Shown here piece by piece: positions 43,005-53,411 of a stretch of DNA of 64,000 bases; the first letter of the stretch is position 1; each line of letters opens with the position of its first letter. Both the position numbers and the translations under genes were made by a program. The stretch is from the NCBI GenBank assembly GCA_963817755.1, contig CAWFPB010000003.1:372001-436000 (forward strand). The letters run 5' to 3'. Source of the DNA: Oleiagrimonas sp963817755 (GTDB lineage Bacteria > Pseudomonadota > Gammaproteobacteria > Xanthomonadales > Rhodanobacteraceae). The notes beneath the pieces were generated by a model. That model searched no databases and had not been told where the DNA came from. It saw only the letters and a list, made by a program, of their open reading frames with translations.

Positions 43005-44444
43005 ATGCAGTGGGAGCGCAGGATGAAGGATCCACGCTTCACGACCGGGCTTTGCATCGTGCTGTTCGGCGTATCCGCGCTGCTGATGTGGTGGCCGGCC
43101 CTGCATACGCCGTTCTGGGGGGACGATTACGTGTTCCTGCGCGCGGCACATGCAGCCAATGCCGCCTCGACGCCCTGGTGGTCCGCGTTCTGGCCGTCGC
43201 ATCCGCTCAAGTTCTGGCGGCCGTTGTCGCAGGAAGGTTACTGGCGACTGATCGACGCGCTGCTAGGCGACCATGCCTATGCCATGCATGGGGTCAGCCT
43301 GGTGCTCCATGTGCTGGCAAGTCTCGGTGTGACTTTGCTGGCGTGGGTCATGGGTCGCGAAGGCAAGGTGTCCAGGCCGCGTGCGGCTGCGGCACTGGCG
43401 GGCGTCGTCTACTTCGGTCTGGCCATGCACCTGTTGCCGGTGCATTGGGCCGCGGCCGCCAACAACTCGATCTTGACCCTGTTCACCACGCTGTGTCTGG
43501 CGGCCTGGCTTGCTTCGACCGGCGCGGCGGGCTGGCGCCGATGGGCGCTGCTGGGTGCGGTGCCCCTGTGTCTGGCGCTGGCGTTGCTGAGCAAGGAGTC
43601 TGCCCTCCTGACGGTGGTCCTGATGGTCCTTGTACGGGTGTTTGCCGGATCGCTGTACGTACGCCGGGACGAGGTGGTGAGTTTCCTCGTTTGCGTTGCC
43701 GTTTCGATCGCCTGGCTGGTGCTGCACGCCCGCTTCACCGCGGGCACGGATCCTGCCTACCGGCTGGAGTTGGGCACGAACGTGGTGCGTAACATCGTGG
43801 CGTTCGTGGCATGGATGTCGAACGTGCCGCGCGAAGCGTTGCGCATGGCCGTCACGGGTGACCGGCCGCTGGCGCTCACGTGGGTGGCGGCCACGGCGCT
43901 GCCCATGGGGCTGGCGGCGTACCAGGGTTTCTGGCGTGGACGTGCGCAGCTGCGCCCTCGGCAGTGGTGGGCCGTTGTATTGTTCGCCGGCGTGGCCTAT
44001 GGCCCCTATTTCCTGCTGGCCTGGAACAGTTACGCCTACTATGCCGCGATTGCCGTGATCCTGCCCGTGATCGCCCTGGCGCAATGCAGTATCGACCAGC
44101 CGCGCCTGTGTCTCATGCTCGGGCTGATCGCGTTCTCTTCATGGCTGGCCGTCGCGGGCACGCGACACCTGGATCCCCCGGGCCTGATCGGCCGCGCCCA
44201 CTGGGCAGAGTCGATGCTGCAGGATCTGCAGCGCCGCCACGTGCAGGCACCGTTATGGGTCGCGGTGGCGGATCGCCACCGATTCTATGCTGTCGGCAAG
44301 GCCGGCCTGGCGTGGCGTCTCGGGCTACCGGCGAACCGCATCCACATGGTCCTGCATTGTCCGGATGATGTGAACTGCCTGCGGATCGACAAGCAGGGAC
44401 GGTGGCACCTGACGCGCGCCGGGCAATACGGAGCGTTTCCCTGA
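43005..44444 (+). CDS. multi-pass membrane protein, GT-C glycosyltransferase-like
   Basis: A ~479-residue protein with about eleven helices. Its first outside loop has PFWGDDYVFLRAA, an acidic pair in the place of the catalytic D/E of GT-C enzymes, followed by WRPLSQEGYW. The C-terminal ~100 residues are soluble. It may transfer sugars from a lipid-linked donor. The start is uncertain: ATGs at 42960, 43005 and 43023 are all possible. It stands apart from other glycan genes. Confidence 0.6.
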   Translation: MQWERRMKDPRFTTGLCIVLFGVSALLMWWPALHTPFWGDDYVFLRAAHAANAASTPWWSAFWPSHPLKFWRPLSQEGYWRLIDALLGDHAYAMHGVSLVLHVLASLGVTLLAWVMGREGKVSRPRAAAALAGVVYFGLAMHLLPVHWAAAANNSILTLFTTLCLAAWLASTGAAGWRRWALLGAVPLCLALALLSKESALLTVVLMVLVRVFAGSLYVRRDEVVSFLVCVAVSIAWLVLHARFTAGTDPAYRLELGTNVVRNIVAFVAWMSNVPREALRMAVTGDRPLALTWVAATALPMGLAAYQGFWRGRAQLRPRQWWAVVLFAGVAYGPYFLLAWNSYAYYAAIAVILPVIALAQCSIDQPRLCLMLGLIAFSSWLAVAGTRHLDPPGLIGRAHWAESMLQDLQRRHVQAPLWVAVADRHRFYAVGKAGLAWRLGLPANRIHMVLHCPDDVNCLRIDKQGRWHLTRAGQYGAFP

Positions 44445-45387
44445 AACAGGGCGCCGGACCCGGCTGCGTGTGCTTTACGAGTGATCGCGGGGAATGGATC
44501 GGCTTCACTTCCTCCGCCCCTGATTTGCATCTCGAGGCATTTGTACCGTTCTTGCCGAGGCGGTGAAATGGTGACCTTTTGTGGCCCAAGAAGTCCAGGC
44601 AGGTGAGGGCGCTTTTGGCGGATCGCGGTCCTGCCCGGATGCGCATGGATCAGCTGAACCTGCGGCAGGCCTTCATTTCCTTCATGGCCCGGCACGACGA
44701 CCATTTCCACATGGGCACGACACCGTCACAGGTCATGAGCACGTTCCCGCGGATCTATCAGGCGACCGCAGAGCACCGCATGGGAAGCGTGACGTCGGAC
44801 CAGGCGCTGGGTTCGCTGCAGGGCACCGGATTGTGGGTGTTCTGGGACTTCCTCGTGTCGCCGTCGTTGCGCTCGATGGCATTCCCTCCCAGGGGTGATC
44901 CCTGCCAGGGACGTGACCTGCCAGGCATCAGTCGATGCACTCCTTCACCATGCACGACACCCGGGTCTATCCATATGGCTTCCCGGCGATGCACGGGTGG
45001 CTACCGCCACCGCCGATCATTCACCACCTGCGCCATCGGCTGGTTCCCTGAGCCGGGAAGGCTCGACAGGGATCAGGGCGGCACTCCCTGGGCGTTACTG
45101 TCGATCGTGCACCTGATTCCTGAACTTCAGCTGTGCCTGAACGATGGTTGCGTGAATCTGCTTCCAGGTCCGCCTGGCCCGATCGAATGCCTCATTGATC
45201 CTTGTGACGGGCGCCTGGAGCGTCGGGCAGGTCGGATGTCTGCGAAACGGCGGGGTCCAGGGGAAGGCTGGCCATGCTTCCCGTCGGATGGCGTGCTCCG
45301 GCGCCTTTCCGGTAAAGGGGGGTGCTCCCTTTGCCCGGCAGTCGATGCGATGATGGACTCCACCGGCTAGATAGTGGGCATACACCG
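44445..45387. other. gene-poor region of about 940 bases
   Basis: An inverted Rep-F end (44556-44578, GGCGGTGAAATGGTGACC) is followed by a plus-strand open frame (44579-45370). Its first 75 residues (RQAFISFMARHDDHFHMGTT and onward) look protein-like, while the rest is low-complexity and Pro/Cys/Arg-rich. I cannot assign it and consider it a probable gene remnant. A minus-strand frame at 45095-45385 is equally unsupported. Confidence 0.4.
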
Positions 45388-47019
45388 ATGGGCATCGGCA
45401 TCGGCATGTTGTTGGGCGGTCTCGGGCTGTTCCTGCTCGGGATGCTGCTGATGACCGACGGCCTCAAGCAGGCCGCCGGTCCGGCGCTCGGCCGCGTGCT
45501 CGGCTGGTCGACCCGAACCCGATGGCGCGGGTTGCTGGCCGGCATGCTGCTGACCGCCCTGGTGCAGTCCTCGAGTGCCGTCACGGTGGCCACGATCGGT
45601 TTCGTCAACGCCGGCCTGCTGGACCTGGGCCAGTCGTTGTGGGTGCTGTTCGGGGCCAATGTCGGCACCACTGCGACCGGCTGGCTGGTGGCACTGGTCG
45701 GCTTCAAGATCAAGATCGAACTGGCCGCGCTGCCGCTGATCGGCGTGGGCATGGGCCTGCGCCTGACGGGTCCGCAGACCCGGCGCGCGGCGCTGGGTAC
45801 CGCGTTGACCGGATTTGGCGTGTTGTTCCTGGGCATCGGGTTCCTGCAGCAGGCGATCGCGATCGATGGGCACAGCCTGCCCTGGGACGCGCTGGGCGGT
45901 GGCGTGCTTTCCTTGATCGCATTCGTACTGGCCGGTCTGGCGCTGACCGTGCTGATGCAATCGTCCAGCGCCGTACTGGCCGTCACCCTGACCCTGGCCC
46001 AGGGGGGCGTGCTGTCGCTGACTGCCGCCGCGGCGATGGTGATCGGCTCCAACATCGGTACCACGGTAACGGCGTTGCTGGCGGCGATCGGCGCCACCCC
46101 CAACGCACGTCGTGCCGCCAGTGCGCATGTGGCGTTCAACCTGATCGCCGCCACGGTGGCGCTGCTTCTTCTGCCCTTTTTGATCCATGCCGTCGAAGGC
46201 ATGCGCACCCTGCTGGGGTTCGAAGCATCGCCGGCGGTCAGCCTGGCGATTTTCCACAGCGTTTTCAACGTGCTGGGCGTTGTGCTGATGTGGCCGCTTG
46301 CCCATCGCCTGACGACCTTCCTGAAACGACAATTCCGTACTCGCGACGAGGATGCCGGGCAGCTGCGGTACCTGGACAGCAACGTCGCCTCGGTGCCTGC
46401 ATTGGCGGCCGATGCCATGCGGCGGGAATTGCAACGCCTGGGCGACATCGCCCTGACCACGGCTTGGGCGCGCCTGGGTCACTGGCATGGCGATGACCAC
46501 CGGCCGCAGGATGACGCGGCCTATGAGCCGCTGAGCCAGCGCATCCATGACTTCGTCACCGGCGTCCATCGTGGTTCGATGTCCGAATCCAGCGCGCAGG
46601 CCCTGGCGACCCTGCTGCGCGTGCAGCGCTACTACGACACCTGCCATGAACTGAGCGGGGAACTGGCGACCGCTGCCGCACGATCCTTCGAACCGCTCAA
46701 GGAAACCACCCGCGCACTGCTGCATCTTGGGGAGCAGCTGCTGCTTCAGCTCGACCCGGCGCGGACGGAATTCGCGCCGCTGGACACCGGGAAGGCAACC
46801 ACCTTCGAGTCGAATTACCAGATCTTGAAGGCCGGTCTGCTGGCGGCCGGTGCCGCCGGGCAACTCGACATCGACCGCATGGACGCGTTGCTGCGCAGCT
46901 TCAGCGCGTTGCGCCGGATCATCGCCCAGGCCGACAAGGCGGCGCACCTGCTGGCCTCGTTCGAAGAGAAGGATGGCGGGGGGCGCAACGGAACGAGGGG
47001 CATTGATGCTCGTCCGTAG
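45388..47019 (+). CDS. Na/Pi cotransporter family protein with PhoU-like domain
   Basis: A 543-residue protein of the NptA/PNaS family. Both inverted-repeat signatures are present: ALVQSSSAVTVATIGF and VLMQSSSAVLAVTLTL, each followed by the GANVGTT / GSNIGTT motif. Residues about 310-530 form a PhoU-like helical domain. It probably takes up phosphate with sodium. ATG 45388 gives the family start MGIGIGMLLGGLGLFLLGM. Confidence 0.87.
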   Translation: MGIGIGMLLGGLGLFLLGMLLMTDGLKQAAGPALGRVLGWSTRTRWRGLLAGMLLTALVQSSSAVTVATIGFVNAGLLDLGQSLWVLFGANVGTTATGWLVALVGFKIKIELAALPLIGVGMGLRLTGPQTRRAALGTALTGFGVLFLGIGFLQQAIAIDGHSLPWDALGGGVLSLIAFVLAGLALTVLMQSSSAVLAVTLTLAQGGVLSLTAAAAMVIGSNIGTTVTALLAAIGATPNARRAASAHVAFNLIAATVALLLLPFLIHAVEGMRTLLGFEASPAVSLAIFHSVFNVLGVVLMWPLAHRLTTFLKRQFRTRDEDAGQLRYLDSNVASVPALAADAMRRELQRLGDIALTTAWARLGHWHGDDHRPQDDAAYEPLSQRIHDFVTGVHRGSMSESSAQALATLLRVQRYYDTCHELSGELATAAARSFEPLKETTRALLHLGEQLLLQLDPARTEFAPLDTGKATTFESNYQILKAGLLAAGAAGQLDIDRMDALLRSFSALRRIIAQADKAAHLLASFEEKDGGGRNGTRGIDARP

Positions 47020-47444
47020 CCGGAAGTGAGGTATGCGCTCGTCGCTGGCTGTGTGGGGTCGACAGCGGGCGTCCCGGGTCTCGGCGAAGCGGCCGCTTTG
47101 GACGTGTCGACCAAGCCCGTCATGGCGATCGTCCCGCGTTGCGTCGCCGAACCCTGTGCCGGGGTCCCGTGCCAGGTCCATGGGTGTCTCCGTGCGCGGT
47201 CGGTTGGCCCGGGATGTCCGCCGGCCGGGACGGGAATGAGAACCCGGTCAAAGTCCGAAGGATTCATGATTTTTGTACCCGGGTGCAATACAGGGCCGTC
47301 CGTCCCCGCCCCCAGCGCCTTTCCGGGGTTTTTCAGTTTTTCTTCATGGGTCATTCAGAAAGTTATTGCTTCCAGTCCGTTGACGGGGTAGGGCGGTCTC
47401 CATAGCTTCGATGGTCTGTGTGCTGACTTGGGTGGGGTGGAAAC
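47020..47444. other. intergenic region upstream of TonB-dependent receptor
   Basis: A 425-base stretch without a gene I can support. A T-rich segment near 47325-47345 precedes the receptor and may contain its promoter. Confidence 0.4.
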
Positions 47445-50117
47445 ATGATGGGGATTGAACGTCGTTCATTGGGTCCCAGGCGGGCCTTGTGCGTCGCGAT
47501 GGCTGCGGCGCTGATGCTCGGTGGCACGGCCTTCGCCGCTGAGCCACCGGCCTCCGGCACCGCGCCGTCCGCGGATGCGCAACGGGCCACGGTCGCACCG
47601 CAGGTCACCAAGGATCAGGCGGCCAAGCCGGGCAAATCCAAGAAGACGACCGAACTGCAATCGGTCGTGGTCACGGGTACCTTCCAGGCGGGCCTGTCGC
47701 CCATCGAGTCGAAGTCCCCCATCGACGTGTTCAGTGGCGAGCAGATAACCCAGCAATCCTCGCCCGATCTGACCACCTCGCTGACCAACGTGGTTCCCTC
47801 GCTGTCCACGCAGCGCTTCCCGATCGCCGACGGTTCGGCATTCATCCGTCCGGTGTCGCTGCGCAACCTCTCGCCGGACCAGACCCTGGTACTGGTCAAT
47901 GGCGTGCGTTTCCATCGATCTGCGCTGGTCAATCTGCAGATCGATCCCCTGGGGACCTTCAACCAGGGTTCGCAGGGCGTGGATTTTTCCGTCTTTCCCT
48001 CCGGTGCCATCGATCATGTCGAGGTGCTTCGGGACGGCGCCTCGGTGCTGTATGGATCCGATGCCATTGCCGGGGTGGTCAACGTGATCCTCAAGGACTC
48101 CCCGCATGGGGCCTCGGTCAGTGCGCAGTGGGGCGAATACGGCAAGGGTGACGGACCCCTGCGTCGCTACGATGCCGATGTGGGTTTCCCGCTGGGCGGG
48201 GAAGGCTTTCTCCACCTCAGTGCCGAGCATGTCAGTTCAGGCCCCACCTCGCGCGGGATCGCGCGGCCGGATGCGACGGCGGTCGCTGCCATCGTGGGTG
48301 CCGACAAGACGCCTTTCGGCGGGCTGGGTCAGCGCTGGGGCGATCCGGCGACCAAGGCAGACAAGATGTTCATCAATGCGGGCGTGCCGATCACCGAGGG
48401 CATGGAAGCCTACGGCTACGGCAACTACATGAAGAAGAAGGTCCTCTCCAGCTTCTTCTATCGTGATCCCGTGCTGCCGGGTATCGCCGGTCGCTCCACG
48501 CTGGTCAGTTATCAGCCGGGCACTCTGACGCCGGCCGACGCGCCGCAATCGCTGGTCGACAGCATTCTTTCCGGTGGCGGCGATCCGTCCAACTACCTGA
48601 CGTCCGATGCGAACAGCCCGAGCGGGTTCATCCTGCTCAATCCGATCTACAAGGGCTTCCCCGGTGGCTACACCCCCATGTTCGGCGCCGACATCAGCGA
48701 CCATCAGCTGGTCGGAGGCATTCGTGGAGGCCAACTTGGCAACCTGCAGTGGAACGTGCACTACCGCACGGGCATGAACCAGGTCGATTACCTCCTGAAG
48801 TATTCGATCAACCCGAGCCTGGGCCAGCTCTCACCGACCACCTTCCGGCCCGGCAAGCTGAGCCAGCACGAGCAGGGCCTGGGCGTGGATTTCGTGCAGA
48901 CGTTCGACGACTCCTCGTTGACGCTGGCCTACGGCGCGTTGTGGCGCAGCGAGTTGTACAGCATCCGGGCGGGGGGGCCGGCGTCCATCACGGCCGGACC
49001 CACGGCCGCCATCTTCGGTGTGGGTTCGGACGGATTCCAGGGCTTCCCCACCGATGCGGCCGGGCGGTTCAAGCAGAACAGCAGGGCGGTCTACTTCGAT
49101 GCCGAGGGGAACCTGACCGACAACTGGTCCGCTGCCGCCGCCGTGCGCTACGTGAAAGCGTCCAGTTACGCGTCCAAGGCGGTGTACAAGCTGTCCACGC
49201 GGTACGTGTTCAATGACCAGTTCGCGGCCCGCGCCACCTACAACACCGGCTTCCGTACGCCGACGCCGGGCCAGGCGAACACGCTCAATGTGACCACCTC
49301 GGCCAATTCCGCGGGTGTGCTGATCCCGAGCGGTACCTACCCGGTGGACGATCCGGTGGCGCGTGCCATGGGATCGGTGCCGCTCAGGACCGAAACGTCC
49401 CGGAATGCTTCCCTGGGCGTGGTATGGACACCGGTCAGCCGCGTCACCGCCACCCTGGATTTCTACCAGATCCGTATCAAGGATCGCATTGGCCTGGTCA
49501 GCAAGATCATCGACCAGAACACCGTCGACATCCTCAACAACGAGGGGTATCCGAATGCATCGCTGTTGCTGGGCAGCCACGGCAGCTACTTCAGCAATGC
49601 CTTCGATTCACGCGTCAGCGGTTTCGACTTCGTCCTGGACACCACGCACGACCTCGGCAAGGGCAAGCTCAACGTCGATCTTCGCTACAACCACAACGTC
49701 CAGACCATCAGCAACATCAAGCCGGACACGCTGAACAACGACTTCGCGTACGACCTGGAGAACCAGGTGCCGAAGGATCGTGCCGTGCTTTCGTTCAACT
49801 ACAACCTCGGCCGGTTCGGCGCCACCGCGCGCATCAACCATTACGGCAGCTGGAGCACGACCGCCGGCCTGTTCGGGAGCAACAATCCACCGCAGGACGT
49901 GGCCCGTTACGGCAGCAAGTCATTGCTGGATCTCGAGGCGCGGTACAAGTTCAACGACACCTTCTCCGCTGCGGTGGGTGGCAACAACGTGTTCAACACC
50001 TACCCGGACAAGGAACAGAACCCGACGCTCCGTTACCTGGGCGTCAACTACGCGGTGACTTCGCCCTTCGGATTCAGCGGCGCATTCTGGTACGCCCGCG
50101 TGACCGCGGATTTCTGA
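47445..50117 (+). CDS. TonB-dependent receptor
   Basis: An 890-residue outer-membrane receptor. A signal peptide (AMAAALMLGGTAFA) is followed by a Ala/Pro/Lys linker and a plug domain from ELQSVVVTGTFQAG through VEVLRDGASVLYGSDAIAGV, then a 22-strand barrel ending in WYARVTADF with a terminal aromatic residue. The TonB box is likely VVVTG. The substrate is not evident. An M61 peptidase follows 410 bases downstream on the same strand, which suggests a peptide- or protein-derived ligand. Confidence 0.9.
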   Translation: MMGIERRSLGPRRALCVAMAAALMLGGTAFAAEPPASGTAPSADAQRATVAPQVTKDQAAKPGKSKKTTELQSVVVTGTFQAGLSPIESKSPIDVFSGEQITQQSSPDLTTSLTNVVPSLSTQRFPIADGSAFIRPVSLRNLSPDQTLVLVNGVRFHRSALVNLQIDPLGTFNQGSQGVDFSVFPSGAIDHVEVLRDGASVLYGSDAIAGVVNVILKDSPHGASVSAQWGEYGKGDGPLRRYDADVGFPLGGEGFLHLSAEHVSSGPTSRGIARPDATAVAAIVGADKTPFGGLGQRWGDPATKADKMFINAGVPITEGMEAYGYGNYMKKKVLSSFFYRDPVLPGIAGRSTLVSYQPGTLTPADAPQSLVDSILSGGGDPSNYLTSDANSPSGFILLNPIYKGFPGGYTPMFGADISDHQLVGGIRGGQLGNLQWNVHYRTGMNQVDYLLKYSINPSLGQLSPTTFRPGKLSQHEQGLGVDFVQTFDDSSLTLAYGALWRSELYSIRAGGPASITAGPTAAIFGVGSDGFQGFPTDAAGRFKQNSRAVYFDAEGNLTDNWSAAAAVRYVKASSYASKAVYKLSTRYVFNDQFAARATYNTGFRTPTPGQANTLNVTTSANSAGVLIPSGTYPVDDPVARAMGSVPLRTETSRNASLGVVWTPVSRVTATLDFYQIRIKDRIGLVSKIIDQNTVDILNNEGYPNASLLLGSHGSYFSNAFDSRVSGFDFVLDTTHDLGKGKLNVDLRYNHNVQTISNIKPDTLNNDFAYDLENQVPKDRAVLSFNYNLGRFGATARINHYGSWSTTAGLFGSNNPPQDVARYGSKSLLDLEARYKFNDTFSAAVGGNNVFNTYPDKEQNPTLRYLGVNYAVTSPFGFSGAFWYARVTADF

Positions 50118-50528
50118 CCGGGGCGGGTCATACCGCTGGAGGACAGGTGTCCGGGTGCCCGACGCTGCAACATCGAGTCCGGCACCTGTTTTCCCGATGC
50201 CCGCGCAACGTGCCCCTGCACAGGGAGCGGGGGCACCTGCGTGCCTCTGGACGAGACGTGGAAGGCATGCGGGTGCCGGCGGTCTCCGGGGGCCGCACAC
50301 GGATCCGTGCACGCCCGCGCCGGGCGGGATGGCGTTGCATGCTTGCGCATCGGGCCCGGGGTTGTCGGCCGTTTCCCAAGTCCTCGCTTCATGCCCCATG
50401 CATCCCCTCGTGCAGGTTGACGCCCATGATGCAGTGGCGTACACCCTTGGAGGTCCTGTCCACCGCTCTTCACAGGCTCCTCGAGTCCGGCGCGTGTGAC
50501 TGTCATCGCTTTGTCCCGGGGGTCCCGA

Positions 50529-52463
50529 GTGAAATCCGCAACCGTTCGTCGTGGCATCCAGGTGCTTGTCCTGGTCTGCGCGTGTGTCGTGTCCATCCTG
50601 TGTTCCGCGCAAGCGTCTGCACCGGCCAGGCCGAAGGACGCGCCGTATCCGGGCACGCTGTCCATCCACATGGACCTGCGCGATGCGCCGCACCGCATCT
50701 ACCGCATGCACGAGACGATCCCGGTCAAGCCCGGTCCCCTGACCTTGTACTACCCGAAGTGGCCGCTGCCCGACCATGCCCCGGACGGCGCCATCGCCAA
50801 CATCGCGGGCCTGGTCATCACGGCGAACGGCCGGCAGCTGGCCTGGCGGCGCGACGTGGACGACATGTACACGTTCCACCTGGTCGTTCCGCCCGGTGCC
50901 GACCGCATCGACCTGGCCTTCCAGTACCTGTCGCCCGGACCCGGCGTGTGGTACGGCTACACGGTCTGGTCCACGCCGCACCTGGCCGACCTGAACCCGA
51001 CCCAGGTCGCGTTCTATCCGGCCGGGTACTACGCGCGTGACATCCGGATCCATCCGACCGTCACGTTGCCGCACGGATGGAAATTTGCCACCGCCATGGA
51101 GGTGGCGAGCCGGTCGGGCGATGTGATCCATTTCAAGCCGATGCGATTCAACAACTTCATCGATTCGCCGCTGATTGCGGGCCGGTACTTCCGGCGCGTC
51201 GATCTCGCGCCGGGCGGCAAGGTGCCGGTGCACCTGAACATCGTCGGCGACAGCGCGGCTTCGGTGCAGATCAGCGACAGGCACGTGGCCGCATTCCGCC
51301 GGATGGTCAAGCAGCTGTATGCGCTGTTCCATTCGCACCATTACCGTCATTACGACCTGCTGCTGACCGTGTCCGACCATGTCGCGGGGACCGGCCTGGA
51401 GCATCACCAGTCGAGCTTCGAGATGACGGGCGCGGATTTCCTCACCGATGACGACGCCTTCACGGCCTCGGCCACCCTGATCCCGCACGAATTCACGCAT
51501 TCGTGGAACGGCAAGTTCCGCCGGCCTGCCGACATGTGGACGCCGGCGTTCAACCGTCCGCAGCCGTCGGACATGGTGTGGGCCTATGAAGGGCTGACCG
51601 AATACTGGTCGGTCGTGCTGGCTGCGCGCTCGGGCCTGCTGACGCCCGCGCAGTACCGCGCTTCGCTGGCTTCGGTGCAGGCGCAGCAGAGCCACCGTAC
51701 GGGGCGCAGGTGGCGCTCGCTGCAAGACACCGCCACCAGTGCGCAGCTGCTGTATTTCAACGGTCCGTACTGGTCCAACTACCGGCGCGCCACGGACTTC
51801 TATCCGGAGGGCGAGCTGCTGTGGCTGGATGTCGACACCAAGATCCGCCAGCTCAGCCACAACCGCCGTTCGCTGGACGATTTCGCCAAGGCGTTCTACA
51901 GCATGGACAACGGCAGCTACGTCACCAGGACCTACACGTTCGACGAGCTGGTGGGCGCGCTCCATCGCGTGCAGCCGTATGACTGGGCGAATTTCCTGCG
52001 CAAGCGGCTGGACGACACCGGCCACGCGTTGCCCGAACACGGTATCGAGCGGGGCGGCTGGAAGGTGGTCTACACCGATACACCGTCCGGTTACGACCGG
52101 GCCGTGTCGCATGCCGAACAACGCATCGACCTGGCCTATTCGATCGGCCTGACCCTGTCCGACAAGGGCCGGATCAGCGACGTGCAGTGGGGCGGCCCCG
52201 CCTACAAGGCCGGCATGGTGCCGGGCATGAAGATCATCGCCGTCGACGGACAGGATTTCACCGCTGCGGTACTCAAGCGCGCCATCGGCCAGGCGCTGCA
52301 CGGCAAGGCGCCGATCGCCGTGACGGTGAAGTATGTGGGTACCTACAGCACGCACCGGATCGACTACCACGGCGGGCTGAAGTATCCGCATCTGGTGCGC
52401 GTCCGTGGCACGCCCGACTACATCGACGCCATCGGTCGTGCGAAGCGGGGACGGGCGCGCTGA
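50529..52463 (+). CDS. M61-family metallopeptidase with PDZ domain
   Basis: A 644-residue glycyl-aminopeptidase-type (M61) protease. It has a signal peptide (IQVLVLVCACVVSILCSAQA), an N-terminal beta domain, and the zinc motif HEFTHSWNGK with the third ligand in WAYEGLTEYW. A C-terminal PDZ domain starts near GLTLSDKGRISDVQWGG and includes AVDGQDF. The start is probably GTG 50529; GTG 50496 is possible. The family cleaves N-terminal Gly or Ala from peptides. The preceding TonB-dependent receptor suggests joint use of peptides. Confidence 0.87.
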   Translation: MKSATVRRGIQVLVLVCACVVSILCSAQASAPARPKDAPYPGTLSIHMDLRDAPHRIYRMHETIPVKPGPLTLYYPKWPLPDHAPDGAIANIAGLVITANGRQLAWRRDVDDMYTFHLVVPPGADRIDLAFQYLSPGPGVWYGYTVWSTPHLADLNPTQVAFYPAGYYARDIRIHPTVTLPHGWKFATAMEVASRSGDVIHFKPMRFNNFIDSPLIAGRYFRRVDLAPGGKVPVHLNIVGDSAASVQISDRHVAAFRRMVKQLYALFHSHHYRHYDLLLTVSDHVAGTGLEHHQSSFEMTGADFLTDDDAFTASATLIPHEFTHSWNGKFRRPADMWTPAFNRPQPSDMVWAYEGLTEYWSVVLAARSGLLTPAQYRASLASVQAQQSHRTGRRWRSLQDTATSAQLLYFNGPYWSNYRRATDFYPEGELLWLDVDTKIRQLSHNRRSLDDFAKAFYSMDNGSYVTRTYTFDELVGALHRVQPYDWANFLRKRLDDTGHALPEHGIERGGWKVVYTDTPSGYDRAVSHAEQRIDLAYSIGLTLSDKGRISDVQWGGPAYKAGMVPGMKIIAVDGQDFTAAVLKRAIGQALHGKAPIAVTVKYVGTYSTHRIDYHGGLKYPHLVRVRGTPDYIDAIGRAKRGRAR

Positions 52464-52667
52464 AACCGCCGCCCGCCGGCCTCGGGTCGGGCGACCGTGA
52501 CATGTCACGGCGGCTTGCCAAGACGGCCGGCCATCGCCCGGTCATGCGTCCATTGAGGGGCCCGTCCCCTACGCAACCTGAATGCTGCATTTTGCGCACG
52601 TGGCGGTCACTGCTAGGGTTACATGTTCATTGGACGCCCAACGTCAACGCAGCAAAGGTTCTTTCGC

Positions 52668-53234
52668 ATGATGAAATTCTCTCGATTCCTGTCGATCCTG
52701 GCCGTGGCCGCCTTCGCTTTCGGAGGTGCTGCCTACGCGCAGAAGGCTCCCCAGGCCGGCACGAACAACACCGCGCAACTGATGCAGAGCTACCGGCAGA
52801 AGAATCGGCAGCTCAGGGGCATCCAGCAGAAGACCATCAAGAACACCCCGAAGCTGGCTGCCCAGATGAAGCAGTTCCAGGCCGAGGTGAACTCCTCGAT
52901 GCGGGCCCACGGCTATGACATCGCCAAGGGGCGCAAGCACATGAAGGCCATGGCCGCCAAGCTTCACGCCGGCAAGAAGATGAGCAACGCCGAGCGCATG
53001 ACGACCATGAAGTCCATGCGCGAGGAGCGCCAGAAGATGATGAAGGCGCGCGCTGCGGTCATGCAGGATCCGAAGATCCAGAAGGACGGCAAGGCCCTGC
53101 AAGTTCACATGATCGCCGCGATGAAGAAGCAGGACAGCCACACCGGGCAGCTTCTCAAGGACGTGAAGTCGCTGCGCATGAAGATCATGGCCACCATGGC
53201 GGCGCGACGCGCGAACGCCAAGAACGGCGGATGA
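52668..53234 (+). CDS. small secreted helical protein, Lys/Met-rich
   Basis: A 188-residue protein with signal peptide (FLSILAVAAFAFGGAAYA) and a mature part that is nearly all charged helix with many Met and Lys residues (KHMKAMAAKLHAGKKMSNAE). It resembles Spy-type periplasmic helical proteins in composition but lacks their LTxxQ motif. Function is unknown. ATG 52668 or 52671. A terminator follows at 53259. Confidence 0.65.
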   Translation: MMKFSRFLSILAVAAFAFGGAAYAQKAPQAGTNNTAQLMQSYRQKNRQLRGIQQKTIKNTPKLAAQMKQFQAEVNSSMRAHGYDIAKGRKHMKAMAAKLHAGKKMSNAERMTTMKSMREERQKMMKARAAVMQDPKIQKDGKALQVHMIAAMKKQDSHTGQLLKDVKSLRMKIMATMAARRANAKNGG

Positions 53235-53258
53235 GGGTCGATTGATCCGACGATGCAG

Positions 53259-53285
53259 AAAGCCCGGCTTCGTGCCGGGCTTTTT
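53259..53285. terminator. terminator hairpin between convergent genes
   Basis: AAAGCCCGGC-TTCGT-GCCGGGCTTTTT lies 25 bases after the stop of the gene at 52668. Confidence 0.85.
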
Positions 53286-53411
53286 CGTGATGGATGATGG
53301 CGATTGCCCTGGGTGCCGACAGGCTTGTCACCCGCCTGTGCTGCGCCTGCATGGTGCGCACCAGCGTGCGCCGGTTTGGCCCGCAGCGAACGGAAGGTCG
53401 TTCGTCGGACT

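Noticed and set aside
44579..45370. 263-codon plus-strand frame as a real gene
   Set aside because: Only the first third looks protein-like; the rest is low-complexity and no family was recognised. Reported only as part of a gene-poor region.
45367..47181. 604-codon minus-strand frame
   Set aside because: Shadow of the Na/Pi cotransporter, which has both QSSSA signatures.
49920..52508. 862-codon minus-strand frame, the longest antisense frame
   Set aside because: It covers parts of the TonB-dependent receptor and the M61 peptidase, both of which carry intact motifs on the plus strand.
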